Source of the DNA: a virus
Virus record (IMG/VR): IMGVR_UViG_3300031851_000004
Location: 1 to 64,000 of that record
DNA length: 64,000 nucleotides
Direction: 5' to 3' (one strand)
The translations under genes and the position numbers were made by a program. Of the stretch, positions 26,275-35,259 are shown piece by piece (position 1 is the stretch's first letter; each line of letters opens with the position of its first letter). Below the pieces are notes generated by a model. That model did no database searches. It saw only the letters and a list, made by a program, of their open reading frames with translations, and was not told where the DNA came from.

Positions 26275-28743
26275 ATGGAAATAAATGTAAAAAAAAGAAA
26301 CGGAAGGTTGGAAAAATTTCAAGTAGAAAAAATAAATTTAAGCACTCAGAGAGCGTGTCAAGACATAGAGGATGTTTCAGCTAGCGAAATAGTGTTAGAT
26401 GCTCAACTTCAATTGTTCGATAAGATCACTACTAAAGAAATCGACCAAGCTTTAATATTATCAGCAAGAGAAAAGATAGAAAAGGAGCCTAACTATTCCA
26501 AAGCAACAGCTCAGTTACTTCTCAATACTTTATATAAAGAAGTATTTAAGGAAGGGGTTGATTCCGACACATTCAAGCTACAATATAGAAAAAGTTTTAT
26601 TCAAGGAATTAAAAAGTTAGTAAAAGAAGACAGGTTAAACGAAAAGCTTTTAGATTTTGATCTTGTAAAATTATCAGAAGCTCTAAAAATCAGAAGAGAT
26701 TATAATTTTAAATATCTAGGAATACAAATTCTATCAGATCGATACTTTATCAGATCTGATAACAAGATAATGGAGGCTCCTCAATCTTTTTGGATGAGGG
26801 TTGCTATGGGTTTATCTTTAAACGAAATTAATAAAGAAGAAAAAGCTATAGAGTTTTATGATTTGTTTAGTAAAATGCTATATACCCCATCAACACCGAC
26901 TCTTTTTAATAGTGGAACAAAACATTCTCAATTAAGCTCTTGTTATCTTAATACTTTTGACGATAGCATAGATGGCATTTTTGATGGAGCTTGGCAAGAG
27001 GCTCGTAAATCAAAATTTGCTGGAGGACTTGGTCTCGATGTTACCCCCTTTCGTTCAACAGGCTCTCATATTCAAGGGACTAATGGTATATCTAGCGGAC
27101 TTGTTCCTTGGCTTAAAATATATAATGATTTACTAGTTGCGGTAAATCAAGGGGGCAAGCGTCCAGGTGCTGGCTGTGCATATTTAGAGCCTTGGCATCT
27201 AGATTTTGAAGATTTCTTAAACCTAAGAAGGAATACTGGCGATGAGAGACTTAGGTGTCATGATATGAACACTGCTTCTTGGGTTCCCGATGAATTCATG
27301 CGTAGGGTAGAGGAAGAAGATGTTTGGTATTTTTTCGACCCAAGAGATACTGCAGGTGAAGATGGAAAAACTTTACACGATTGTTTTGGGAAAGATTTCG
27401 ATGATCGCTATAATAAGCTATGTGATGATGCGAAAAAAGGTTTGATAAAAAACTATCGAATAATTCCTGCAAAAGAATTGTGGAAAAAAATGTTAAAAGT
27501 TCTTTTTGAAACATCTCACCCTTGGAACACTTTTAAAGACCCATGCAACATCCGTTACACAAATCAGCACGAAGGAGTGGTTCACAGTTCAAACCTATGC
27601 ACGGAAATCACTTTGCACACAAAAGCTTCTGAATACAAAAGCGGGGAAAAAACAAAAATAGGAGAAACTGCTGTTTGTAATCTTGGTTCTATTAATCTAT
27701 TAAATCACTTAATAGAGAAAGAAATTCACGGACAACCTAAGTGGGTTATTGATTATGAAAAATTAGAATCTACCATTCATACGGCTATTAGAATATTAGA
27801 TAACGTTATTGATCTTAACTTTTACCCAACTAAAGAGGCGTCTAGTTCAAATTTAAAACATCGCCCGATTGGATTGGGAATGATGGCTGTTCACGACGTT
27901 CTCCATAAATTAAATATAAAAATAGACAGCGATGAGTCTGTAAAATTTAATGATAATCTTTTTGAGTTTTATTCAATGAATGCAATTTATGCGAGTTCTT
28001 TGTTGGCAAAAGAAAGGGGTTTTTACAAAACTTACGAAGGTTCTTTGTGGAGCTCGAATATATTACCTATTGATTCTTATAATAACTTAATGAGCTACAG
28101 AGGTAAAAAAGAAAAAGGCTCTGAAACATTTAAAAAATGGGAAGAAGTTAGGAAACACATTAGTCAATACGGAATGAGGAATTCCAATGTAATGGCGATA
28201 GCTCCAACAGCAACTATCGGTTATATTAACGGAGTTGAACAGAGTATAGAGCCCAACTTTTCGGTATTATTTGTTTATGAAAACAAAAGTGGTAATTTCT
28301 ATATAACAAATGAACATTTCATAAAAGACATGAAAGAAAAAGGTATTTGGAATGCGGAGATGTCTTCTTTTATAAAAAGCATAGACGGAGACTTGTCTTT
28401 AGCAAGCGAAAATATCCCAGAAGATCTTAAGGAAAAATATAAAACTGCATTCGATAGAGATATGTTTAAACTTATAGAATGTAATTCTTCTCGCCAAAAA
28501 TGGATAGATCAAGCTGTCAGTTTTAATCTTTATAATAAAACTACATCTTTAAAATACTTAAATGATATTTACTTTGCTAGCTGGAAAGCTGGATTAAAAA
28601 CTACATATTATTTGAGAAATAGAGCGGCAAGTAAAGTGGAGAAGTCTAATAAAGAAAATTCTAAAGAAGTAGAGAATGATGAACCTTCTGCATGTAGTAT
28701 AAATGCTATGCAATCTGGCGAGAGCTGCGAATCATGTCAGTAA
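26275..28743 (+). CDS. nrdA: Class I ribonucleotide reductase large subunit
   Basis: This 822-residue protein starts with an ATP-cone (KKRNGRLEKFQVEKINLSTQRA, about residues 6-27), the allosteric activity site. Catalytic landmarks follow: LSSCYLNTFDD (first redox Cys), CAYLEPWHLDFEDFLNLRRN, SNLCTEITL (thiyl-radical Cys), TAVCNLGSINLLN (second redox Cys), MAIAPTATIGYINGVEQS and TTYYLRNRAAS (the Tyr pair of the radical path). The C-terminus ends SCESCQ, a C-x-x-C pair that reduces the active site, one residue group shorter than the C-x4-C of E. coli. It makes dNDPs with NrdB, encoded 2.8 kb downstream. Confidence 0.96.
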   Translation: MEINVKKRNGRLEKFQVEKINLSTQRACQDIEDVSASEIVLDAQLQLFDKITTKEIDQALILSAREKIEKEPNYSKATAQLLLNTLYKEVFKEGVDSDTFKLQYRKSFIQGIKKLVKEDRLNEKLLDFDLVKLSEALKIRRDYNFKYLGIQILSDRYFIRSDNKIMEAPQSFWMRVAMGLSLNEINKEEKAIEFYDLFSKMLYTPSTPTLFNSGTKHSQLSSCYLNTFDDSIDGIFDGAWQEARKSKFAGGLGLDVTPFRSTGSHIQGTNGISSGLVPWLKIYNDLLVAVNQGGKRPGAGCAYLEPWHLDFEDFLNLRRNTGDERLRCHDMNTASWVPDEFMRRVEEEDVWYFFDPRDTAGEDGKTLHDCFGKDFDDRYNKLCDDAKKGLIKNYRIIPAKELWKKMLKVLFETSHPWNTFKDPCNIRYTNQHEGVVHSSNLCTEITLHTKASEYKSGEKTKIGETAVCNLGSINLLNHLIEKEIHGQPKWVIDYEKLESTIHTAIRILDNVIDLNFYPTKEASSSNLKHRPIGLGMMAVHDVLHKLNIKIDSDESVKFNDNLFEFYSMNAIYASSLLAKERGFYKTYEGSLWSSNILPIDSYNNLMSYRGKKEKGSETFKKWEEVRKHISQYGMRNSNVMAIAPTATIGYINGVEQSIEPNFSVLFVYENKSGNFYITNEHFIKDMKEKGIWNAEMSSFIKSIDGDLSLASENIPEDLKEKYKTAFDRDMFKLIECNSSRQKWIDQAVSFNLYNKTTSLKYLNDIYFASWKAGLKTTYYLRNRAASKVEKSNKENSKEVENDEPSACSINAMQSGESCESCQ

Positions 28744-29162
28744 AAAACGATGCTGCAGGTGTTTTTGTTGTAAGTGAAAACAAAATTTTATTAGTAAAAA
28801 GGTCTGAAATTTGCCCTATTTCAAAAAATAAAATTTCATACGGCGGGTATTGGTCTTTTTTGTGCGGTTCTCAAGAAGATGGGGAGGCTAGCATTGATTG
28901 CGCAATAAGAGAATCTTACGAAGAGGCTCGTATAAAAATAAAACCAAGTTCTATTGAATATTTTTCTAGCATTTGCAACTCTTCTGGGTGGAATCTTCAT
29001 ATTCATTTTGCGGAGCTAAGAAAAACCCCAAAGGTTAAATTAAACTTTGAGCATGTTGCTTATTTATGGTGGGACATTGGCTCTCTTGATTCCTTTCCTT
29101 ACAAAAAAGAAGAAAAACTTTGGGGGGAATTAAAAAAATATGTTGAAAAAAATAACAACTAG
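28734..29162 (+). CDS. Nudix hydrolase
   Basis: The 142-residue protein carries a Nudix box, GSQEDGEASIDCAIRESYEEA followed by RIKI (written as G-x5-E-x7-R-E-x-x-E-E), at about residues 43-66; the final Gly of the consensus is Ala. DAAGVFVVSENKILLVKRS is the preceding first strand. Such enzymes cleave nucleoside diphosphates linked to another group; in this setting it may clean dNTPs or act on nucleotide sugars. It overlaps the end of nrdA by 10 nt, hinting at nucleotide-pool duty. Confidence 0.88.
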   Translation: MSVKNDAAGVFVVSENKILLVKRSEICPISKNKISYGGYWSFLCGSQEDGEASIDCAIRESYEEARIKIKPSSIEYFSSICNSSGWNLHIHFAELRKTPKVKLNFEHVAYLWWDIGSLDSFPYKKEEKLWGELKKYVEKNNN

Positions 29163-29198
29163 TATACTATACACAAGAAGGACAACCCAAAAAATAAT

Positions 29199-29387
29199 AT
29201 GATTGAATTTTATAATGTAAGAAAAAAAGCTAAAGTAAGTGTTGACGAATCTAAAGTGGAAAAGAAAACTTATGAAAGAACTTCGAAAGCTGGAAAAAAG
29301 ACCACTAGATATGCTTTTGCTGCTGTTGATGAAGATGGAACAAAATTGACTAAGTTTTGCAGTAAAGAAGCTTTCGACAGCATTTAA
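29199..29387 (+). CDS. Hypothetical 62-aa basic protein
   Basis: A small, Lys-rich soluble protein (KKTYERTSKAGKKTTRYAF) with a likely beta-hairpin. A TATACT box at 29163-29168 lies 30 nt before its ATG, though its -35 is weak. It is placed between the Nudix and a small membrane protein. No family recognised. Confidence 0.5.
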   Translation: MIEFYNVRKKAKVSVDESKVEKKTYERTSKAGKKTTRYAFAAVDEDGTKLTKFCSKEAFDSI

Positions 29388-29393
29388 ACTGTA

Positions 29394-29828
29394 ATGGGTC
29401 CTATCCTAAATACTGTTTTAGGTGCGGGGATAAAACTCGCTTGCAACCTCGTAAATGCGTGGTTGGAGCAAAAAAGGCAAGATCAAATGATGCTTGCCTT
29501 AAGAGACGAAAAGATGTTTGAAGCTATGGCTAAGAATCAAGCCTCGCAAGCTTCAGATCCTTTTGTAAAAGTAACTCGTAGAATTTTATTTATGAGTATT
29601 ACTTTTACATTATGCTATCTCATGATTTACTATGCTCATAATCCATATATAACTTATGATATCATAGTGCCAAGAGGTGAAAATTCCAAGTGGGGGTTTT
29701 TTAGTTGGATTGTTGGTGGAAAAGATTGGGAGGTTGTCACCCTGACAGGCGGGTTAATGCTTAGCTCTTTTATAGATTTATGCTTCATGGTTGTTGGATT
29801 TTACGCTATTCCTAGCAAGAGGCGCTGA
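29394..29828 (+). CDS. Two-helix membrane protein, holin candidate
   Basis: The 144-residue protein has a charged amphipathic N-terminal third (LEQKRQDQMMLALRDEKMFEAMAKNQ) and two membrane segments, about residues 63-81 (ILFMSITFTLCYLMIYYA) and 117-138 (LTGGLMLSSFIDLCFMVVGFYA), ending in PSKRR. Size, two transmembrane helices and a basic C-terminus fit many phage holins or GTA-type holin-like proteins, but no lysis enzyme was seen nearby. Function as a holin is therefore an inference. Confidence 0.55.
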   Translation: MGPILNTVLGAGIKLACNLVNAWLEQKRQDQMMLALRDEKMFEAMAKNQASQASDPFVKVTRRILFMSITFTLCYLMIYYAHNPYITYDIIVPRGENSKWGFFSWIVGGKDWEVVTLTGGLMLSSFIDLCFMVVGFYAIPSKRR

Positions 29829-29846
29829 TTTCGTGTAATATCTCAC

Positions 29847-30890
29847 ATGAACCTTCAGGAATTAAATAACACAATACACCAAGCTTCTAAATCTGAATTT
29901 ATCTCCAAGAGAGCTACTTGGGTCACTACTGCAAAAAACTTACTGAACGGAGCTTCTGAAGGGGATATAGAATATTTCGAGAACCATACAGGTAGAGAGC
30001 TTTTTAGAAAAGCTAATCTTTTTGGTGATAATGGTTTTATACAAGACAGTTTTGATGAAGGTTTTAGACCATCAAGATTCAACCCTAAGTCAAATTCATT
30101 AAGCGGAAATATTATTTCGTGGTATGATGCGGCAGACCCTCGATCTTATGAATTAAATTCAGATGGAAGAATTTTGAGTGCTAATGATAAATCTGGCTCT
30201 TATGATCTTGCCCCTAGCAAGGGGATAGATAGATCACCAACAATTGATAAAATAAAATTTGATGATGGTGGGTTTAGAAATGTTTTCTTTTATGACAGAG
30301 GAGTCAGCCATGATAATTGTACATTTAGAAGTTATGGTTTTTCTCACGATTTCACTTCTGGTGAATTAAATATACTGATGGTTTTACATCATATGAAATC
30401 TAATCTAGGAGATATTGATTCTCAAGATTTTATTTTTGAAGCGGCTCAAAATGGAGTTCATAATTCTGGAACTCCTAGATTCTTTTTGAGAAAAGGCGGC
30501 GAAAGCGGAGCAAATCCTGCTTACTCTAATGCGGGATTAGGCAACGCATTTAATTTCACTGAGACTGAGGCTGGAAAACAATTTGATAACCCAGTAAATT
30601 TATTGTTAAATTTTCACATTAAAAATGGTAAACAAATCTCTCGATTAAATGGTGCAGAAATTAAGACAACCACTAGAGCTTCTGTTCAAAATGTAACCAA
30701 TGAAGAAACAGGTAATGGAGGGATTTTTTGGGGAAGTAATATCCATGGGGGACAAACTTTAGAAGGAGGATTCGGAGAAATTATATTGTATGATGATTTT
30801 GCACAAGATGGAGAGTTTTTAGAATCTTATCTTGCGAAAAAGTGGGGTTTCGATATTCCCACCATAAAACATTTTAAAACTTTTGTATAG
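29847..30890 (+). CDS. LamG/concanavalin-like virion surface protein
   Basis: This 347-residue protein has an alpha-helical N-terminal 80 residues and then a lectin-type beta-sandwich domain. NIISWYDAADPRSYELNSDGRILSANDKSG and the closing GEIILYDDFAQDGEFLESYLAKKWGF (given as motifs GEIILYDDF and YLAKKWG) are the typical edges of LamG-like domains found in phage decoration and fibre proteins. It may bind glycans on host or virion. It sits among metabolic genes rather than with other structural genes. Confidence 0.65.
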   Translation: MNLQELNNTIHQASKSEFISKRATWVTTAKNLLNGASEGDIEYFENHTGRELFRKANLFGDNGFIQDSFDEGFRPSRFNPKSNSLSGNIISWYDAADPRSYELNSDGRILSANDKSGSYDLAPSKGIDRSPTIDKIKFDDGGFRNVFFYDRGVSHDNCTFRSYGFSHDFTSGELNILMVLHHMKSNLGDIDSQDFIFEAAQNGVHNSGTPRFFLRKGGESGANPAYSNAGLGNAFNFTETEAGKQFDNPVNLLLNFHIKNGKQISRLNGAEIKTTTRASVQNVTNEETGNGGIFWGSNIHGGQTLEGGFGEIILYDDFAQDGEFLESYLAKKWGFDIPTIKHFKTFV

Positions 30891-30893
30891 CTT

Positions 30894-31484
30894 GTGGACT
30901 TGATACTTTGTTTCTTAACAATATTCTCTTCTATTTTTGCTATTTCATTCTATTTAAAATTTAAAAAAACTTTTAAATATTTAAAAGGTATAGAAAATGA
31001 TAATTTTTTAATCGAAGCTAGATTTAAAGATTTAGAAAAAAATTTAGAGCTAAAAGAAAGTCAGCATAGAATTAGTATGGAATCATTAAAAGAATCTTTT
31101 AATCATGAAAGAAATTCTATGGAGGAAAAGAAGAGAGAAATACAAACTAAAGAAAAATATTTTGAGGTTTCTATAGCAAAGATTACAGAAGATTTGGAAG
31201 AACAAAGAGGTTTAAAAACTAAAGTCACCTCTCAGAAAAAAAGTAGTGAAGTCAGGCTTGGTCATATTGCAGAAACACTAGCCCCTTTCTTAGATCAATT
31301 TGAATTCGAGCCAGAAGAATGTAGCTTTCTAGGTCAGCCGATTGATTATATTTCTTTTGGTCAAGATGAAGTTACATTCATAGAAGTCAAAAGCGGCAAA
31401 AGTCAGTTAAGCACTAAGCAAAGAAAAATTAGAGATCAAATTTTAGATGGAAAAGTTGCTTGGAAAGAAGTTCGTATAAAATAA
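30894..31484 (+). CDS. Membrane-anchored Holliday-junction-resolvase-related nuclease
   Basis: The start is a GTG at 30894. The 196-residue protein has a transmembrane helix at about residues 2-22, a coiled coil (about 35-115, rich in KEEKRE), and a C-terminal nuclease domain. The end PFLDQFEFEPEECSFLGQPIDYISFGQDEVTFIEVKSGKSQLS (motifs FLGQPIDYI, FIEVKSGKSQLS) matches the family of endonucleases related to archaeal Holliday junction resolvase, with the D and E-x-K catalytic residues in place. It lies between nrdA and nrdB. A membrane-tethered DNA nuclease could act on incoming or host DNA. Confidence 0.75.
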   Translation: MDLILCFLTIFSSIFAISFYLKFKKTFKYLKGIENDNFLIEARFKDLEKNLELKESQHRISMESLKESFNHERNSMEEKKREIQTKEKYFEVSIAKITEDLEEQRGLKTKVTSQKKSSEVRLGHIAETLAPFLDQFEFEPEECSFLGQPIDYISFGQDEVTFIEVKSGKSQLSTKQRKIRDQILDGKVAWKEVRIK

Positions 31485-31491
31485 ATACAGC

Positions 31492-31520
31492 TTGACTTGA
31501 ACCTTAATATGCGTTATAGT
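31492..31520 (+). promoter_or_regulatory. Sigma70-like promoter for nrdB
   Basis: TTGACT (31492-31497), 17-nt spacer, TATAGT (31515-31520), 16 nt before the ATG at 31537. Confidence 0.75.
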
Positions 31521-31536
31521 CGTTATATTAATAATT

Positions 31537-32550
31537 ATGAATGATAAATCAACAAACCTTTTAGGTAAAGATGTAGCTGGAGTCAACCGAATCTTACCTC
31601 ACAAACATAAATTTGCATGGGATTTATTCCTAAAAAGTTGCGCAAATAATTGGATGCCTACGGAAATATCTATGCAAAATGATATAGCTCAATGGAAAAA
31701 TAATGAAATTACTGAAGATGAAAAATTACTTGTCAAACGTTGTCTTGGATTTTTTGCTGGAAGCGAGTCTTTGGTTGGTAACAATTTGCTTCTTTCTGCC
31801 TTTCGATATATTACGGATGCTGAGTGTCGCCAGTACATCCTTCGTCAAGCTTTTGAAGAAAGCCTTCACAACCTTACGATAGTTTATATATGTGATAGTC
31901 TAGACTTAGACATAGATGAAGTGTTTGCTGCTTATGAGACGATACCAAGTATAAAAGCTAAAGATGATTTCTTAATGGAAATCACTAATGATATTACTAG
32001 TGTAGACTTTCAACCTCACACAAAAGAGGGTAAACAAGACATACTTAGAAACTTTTTAACATATTGGGTCGTCTGCGAAGGCACTTTCTTTTTTAGTGGT
32101 TTTGCTATGTTACTAGCTCTCGGCAGGCAAAATAAACTTCAAGGAATTTCTGACCAAATAAAATATACTCTACGAGACGAAAGTTCCCATATATCATTTG
32201 GGATATATTTAATTAATACATTAATAGAGCAAAACCCATCGATATGGACTAAAAAAATTCAAGACGAATTTGTGGATCATATTAAAAAAGCGGTTGATCT
32301 TGAAATTGCGTATGCTCATGACGTTCTTCCAACAGGAATATTAGGTTTAAACGCGGAGATGTTCATAGATTACATGCATTATATAGGCAATAGAAGGTTG
32401 GAGGCTATAGGTTTAGAATATAGATTTCCTAGCGATAAGAACCCATTCCCTTGGTTGGGTGAGGCTGTAGATGTTCAAGCGATGGGTAACTTTTTCGAAC
32501 GCAGGGTTAGGGAATATCAACAAAGCGGTTCTTTGGAAGATGATTTTTAA
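31537..32550 (+). CDS. nrdB: Class I RNR small subunit lacking the radical Tyr
   Basis: This 337-residue ferritin-like protein supplies the radical for NrdA. The six metal ligands are visible at E77, E108, H111, E181, E215 and H218. Their spacing equals that of the Chlamydia R2 of subclass Ic (E89, E120, H123, E193, E227, H230), and ligand 1 is Glu instead of the Asp of E. coli NrdB. The site four residues after H111, where the radical Tyr normally sits, is Ile115. This points to a Tyr-independent Mn/Fe-type cofactor. The radical-path Trp (W29) and C-terminal Tyr (Y327) are kept. It has its own promoter. Confidence 0.93.
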   Translation: MNDKSTNLLGKDVAGVNRILPHKHKFAWDLFLKSCANNWMPTEISMQNDIAQWKNNEITEDEKLLVKRCLGFFAGSESLVGNNLLLSAFRYITDAECRQYILRQAFEESLHNLTIVYICDSLDLDIDEVFAAYETIPSIKAKDDFLMEITNDITSVDFQPHTKEGKQDILRNFLTYWVVCEGTFFFSGFAMLLALGRQNKLQGISDQIKYTLRDESSHISFGIYLINTLIEQNPSIWTKKIQDEFVDHIKKAVDLEIAYAHDVLPTGILGLNAEMFIDYMHYIGNRRLEAIGLEYRFPSDKNPFPWLGEAVDVQAMGNFFERRVREYQQSGSLEDDF

Positions 32551-32559
32551 AAAATCATA

Positions 32560-33798
32560 ATGTTGAGAACAAAAGACAAGGCGACTGTTGTAATATCTTA
32601 TTTAAGGTCTTGTTCATTCAGAGAAAAAAATTTAAGATTAGTCCTTTCTTTACTTAATCAAACAAATATACCAGTTGTCGTCGTTGAGCAAATAAACGAA
32701 AATAATTCTAAAAAAATAAAAGTAATAAGTGGTGAAAAATTAACACATATTTCTTACTTTTGCAAATCAGTTTTTCATAAATCTAAATTGTATAACATTT
32801 CAGTTGATTATGTTAAAACAGAATATGTTTGGTTCTTAGATGCCGATGTTATCTTACCTTTCGAAGATATAATATCTAGAATATCTTCTCAAGAATTAAT
32901 AAGACCTGTTGGTGGTGTATATCTCTTAAACAAAGAAGACAGTTTAAAAGTTATAAGTAATAAAAGCATAGATATATCAGAAAAACAAGCATGTAAATAT
33001 TTTGGAAAACATTCTTTTATAATAAAAAAATCAAGCTTGATTAGTTGTGGGATGTTTGATGATAAATTTCTTGGATGGGGATGGGAAGACTTAGATTTTG
33101 TTCAAACAAAAGCTTCCCACATAGACCCTTTTGTCTTTGAAGACTTAAAAGGTTTTCATCTCTTTCACCCTCCTGCTGGACGAGAAAACGAAAGAGCTAA
33201 TTATAATGTTTATATAGAAAACAAAAAATCAAGAAAACAGCTCAGCTATTGCTTTGTCATAAATAGTTGCTATTCGATAAATAGTAACGATTTAAAATCC
33301 ATATTAGATACAAATAGAATAAACGAACGGGCCATAAATTTTAATTTTGTTTTTTTTGGAGACGATATTGATATTAGTTGGATTGATTTTTCATTAAGTG
33401 AGGATATTAGATCAAGTTATGTATCTATATTTAGGTATAAAAATGTTAAAGATAAAATTCGCATGATTAATAGTTGTATTTACTCAAGCCAAGGAAAAAT
33501 ATTTTCATATTTTGATGATTTTAATAAAGTCTCTAGTTCTAATATCATTCGCCCTAAAATAACAAACGAAATAATCTTAACAATGCAGGGTGGTTCTGTA
33601 GATTTTTATTCAAATAAAAATAATACATTATTTGCTTACAACAGGTCCGACTTTAATTCCTTTGGAGGTTTTAGTGAAAATATAAAAATCAATGACTCTT
33701 CTTTTAGCGGATCATACTCTAAGGTTAAAGGGAGATACAATAACAAAGAGGATTTAATGTATTTCGATGTGGAAAAGAATTGCTTTCTCAGCGTTTGA
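32560..33798 (+). CDS. Glycosyltransferase with galactosyltransferase-type C motif
   Basis: The first 260 residues form a GT-A domain: ATVVISYLRSCSFREKNLRL at the start, EYVWFLDADVILPFEDI (D-x-D at about residues 95-97), and LGWGWEDLDFVQTKAS (about 175-190), a W-G-W/G-E-D-x-D motif seen in GT7-type C-terminal regions. A further 150 residues of unknown fold contain FVFFGDDIDISW and many Asn/Ser. It directly follows nrdB with 9 nt between. The sugar donor is unknown. Confidence 0.75.
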   Translation: MLRTKDKATVVISYLRSCSFREKNLRLVLSLLNQTNIPVVVVEQINENNSKKIKVISGEKLTHISYFCKSVFHKSKLYNISVDYVKTEYVWFLDADVILPFEDIISRISSQELIRPVGGVYLLNKEDSLKVISNKSIDISEKQACKYFGKHSFIIKKSSLISCGMFDDKFLGWGWEDLDFVQTKASHIDPFVFEDLKGFHLFHPPAGRENERANYNVYIENKKSRKQLSYCFVINSCYSINSNDLKSILDTNRINERAINFNFVFFGDDIDISWIDFSLSEDIRSSYVSIFRYKNVKDKIRMINSCIYSSQGKIFSYFDDFNKVSSSNIIRPKITNEIILTMQGGSVDFYSNKNNTLFAYNRSDFNSFGGFSENIKINDSSFSGSYSKVKGRYNNKEDLMYFDVEKNCFLSV

Positions 33799-33800
33799 GC

Positions 33801-33829
33801 TTGACTATTAATCGATATCTAGTTATAGT
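33801..33829 (+). promoter_or_regulatory. Sigma70-like promoter, near-leaderless
   Basis: TTGACT (33801-33806), 17-nt spacer, TATAGT (33824-33829), then 10 nt to the ATG at 33840. Confidence 0.75.
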
Positions 33830-33839
33830 ATTTTATAAA

Positions 33840-34184
33840 ATGAAACTTAAGCAAGGAGAAAAAAAGTCCATAATATTAAAACTACTCTATGAGCCTAAAA
33901 ATAATAAAAGAAATTTCTGGGCAAGGGAAATTAAATTCTTAAACGAACTTTACGAGCTTTTCCCCGACATGGACTTCTGGAAACTTTTAAATTTTAAAAA
34001 AAAATACGATTCACTTCTTTTTTTGAAAGGCGATTATGGGTTGAGGACTTTAAAGCGTAAATTTCTAGAATTTTCATACGTTATACCAGAAAACAAAGAA
34101 GTCATTATTGGAGATAAGTCAGGAAAAGATTACGGAAAAATAATAAAACCAAAAACAATCAAACAATTTTTAACAAATGAGTGA
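33840..34184 (+). CDS. Hypothetical 114-aa basic protein upstream of recombinase
   Basis: I use the ATG at 33840 (MKLKQGEKKSIILKLLYEPK), because a complete promoter lies directly before it and would be inside the gene if an upstream start were used. The product is Lys-rich and helical, with no known domain: NFWAREIKFLNELYELFPDMDFWKLLNF. It overlaps the recombinase gene by 8 nt, so a role as a recombination accessory or mediator is possible by position only. Confidence 0.6.
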   Translation: MKLKQGEKKSIILKLLYEPKNNKRNFWAREIKFLNELYELFPDMDFWKLLNFKKKYDSLLFLKGDYGLRTLKRKFLEFSYVIPENKEVIIGDKSGKDYGKIIKPKTIKQFLTNE

Positions 34185-35259
34185 AACATTAAAAAAAATA
34201 GAATCATTTCTGGAAGCTAAAGAAAACAAAGGTTTTCATTATAATAATTACGAAGAAGAGCATTATAAAATTTCATCAGGTAGCATTAATCTTGATTTAG
34301 CTTTAGGAGGAGGTCTGCCTTCTGGAGCACATCGCTTTACAGGAGTAAATGAGGGTGGCAAAACTAGCTGTGCCTTGACGGTAGCAAAGAACTTTCAAGA
34401 ACATTTCGGCAAGAAAGGTATGGTAATTTATGTCAGAAGCGAGGGTCGTCTTTCTCCAGAAATATTAGAAAGAAGTGGTATCAATACAGATAAGGAAAGT
34501 TTTTTTAGATTTGATTGTAATGTTTTTGAAAAAGTTTTCCAATTAATAAGGATGCTGGTTGAGGAAAATGATGATAATAAAAAATATTTATTTGTTATAG
34601 ATAGTGTCGATGCTTTATGTAGAATTGGCGACATCGATAAACCTTTTGATGAAAGCGAACAGGTTGCTGGAGGAGCTTTAGTCACTTCTGTTTTCTTGAA
34701 AAAAATGGTTTTACCTATAACTAAAATGGGTCACATGATGATATTAACATCTCAAGTTAGAGTAGAAGTTGCAACTAATCCTTATGCTAGCAGGGGCGGT
34801 CCGAAGGTAAAACAAGCAGGGGGTAATGCAGTGAAACACTATTCAAATTTTATCCTAGAATTTCAAGAAAGATATAGCTCTGATATTATTTTCCCAAACC
34901 CAAGTGCATCAAAGCTTGAAGACAAAGGTCAACCTATAGGCCATTTTTGTAAAATAATTTTCAGGAAAAGTATTAATGAAAAAACGGGTGCAGTAGTTAG
35001 GTATCCTATAAGATATGGCAAGACCAAAGGAAATAGCATTTGGATAGAAAGAGAAATTATAGACATGATGAAACTGTGGGGCTTCATAGAGCAGAAAGGG
35101 TCTTGGATATCTTTTGATCAAGAAATAATCGATCTGGCAAAATCTAAAAAAATAGATTGTCTAGAAAAAATACAAGGGGAGGCTAAATTAGTACAATTCA
35201 TAGAGGATAATAAAGAATTTGCTGACTTTATATTAGAACATATCACCTCTAACTTTTAA
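34177..35259 (+). CDS. RecA/UvsX-like recombinase
   Basis: The 360-residue ATPase begins with a short helix-rich N-terminus and KISSGSINLDLALGGGLPSGAHRFTG; Walker A is GVNEGGKT (residues 56-63), Walker B is KKYLFVIDSVDALC (about 134-147), and loop regions ARG GPKVKQAGGNAVKHYS (about 205-222) match the L2 region of RecA/UvsX. It forms a filament on ssDNA for strand exchange. Proportions and loops suggest the phage UvsX branch. It stands next to nuclease, helicase and primase genes. Confidence 0.9.
   Translation: MSETLKKIESFLEAKENKGFHYNNYEEEHYKISSGSINLDLALGGGLPSGAHRFTGVNEGGKTSCALTVAKNFQEHFGKKGMVIYVRSEGRLSPEILERSGINTDKESFFRFDCNVFEKVFQLIRMLVEENDDNKKYLFVIDSVDALCRIGDIDKPFDESEQVAGGALVTSVFLKKMVLPITKMGHMMILTSQVRVEVATNPYASRGGPKVKQAGGNAVKHYSNFILEFQERYSSDIIFPNPSASKLEDKGQPIGHFCKIIFRKSINEKTGAVVRYPIRYGKTKGNSIWIEREIIDMMKLWGFIEQKGSWISFDQEIIDLAKSKKIDCLEKIQGEAKLVQFIEDNKEFADFILEHITSNF

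Noticed and set aside
33780-33839. Upstream start of the 114-aa gene
   Set aside because: A complete promoter lies within it; ATG at 33840 follows the -10 box.
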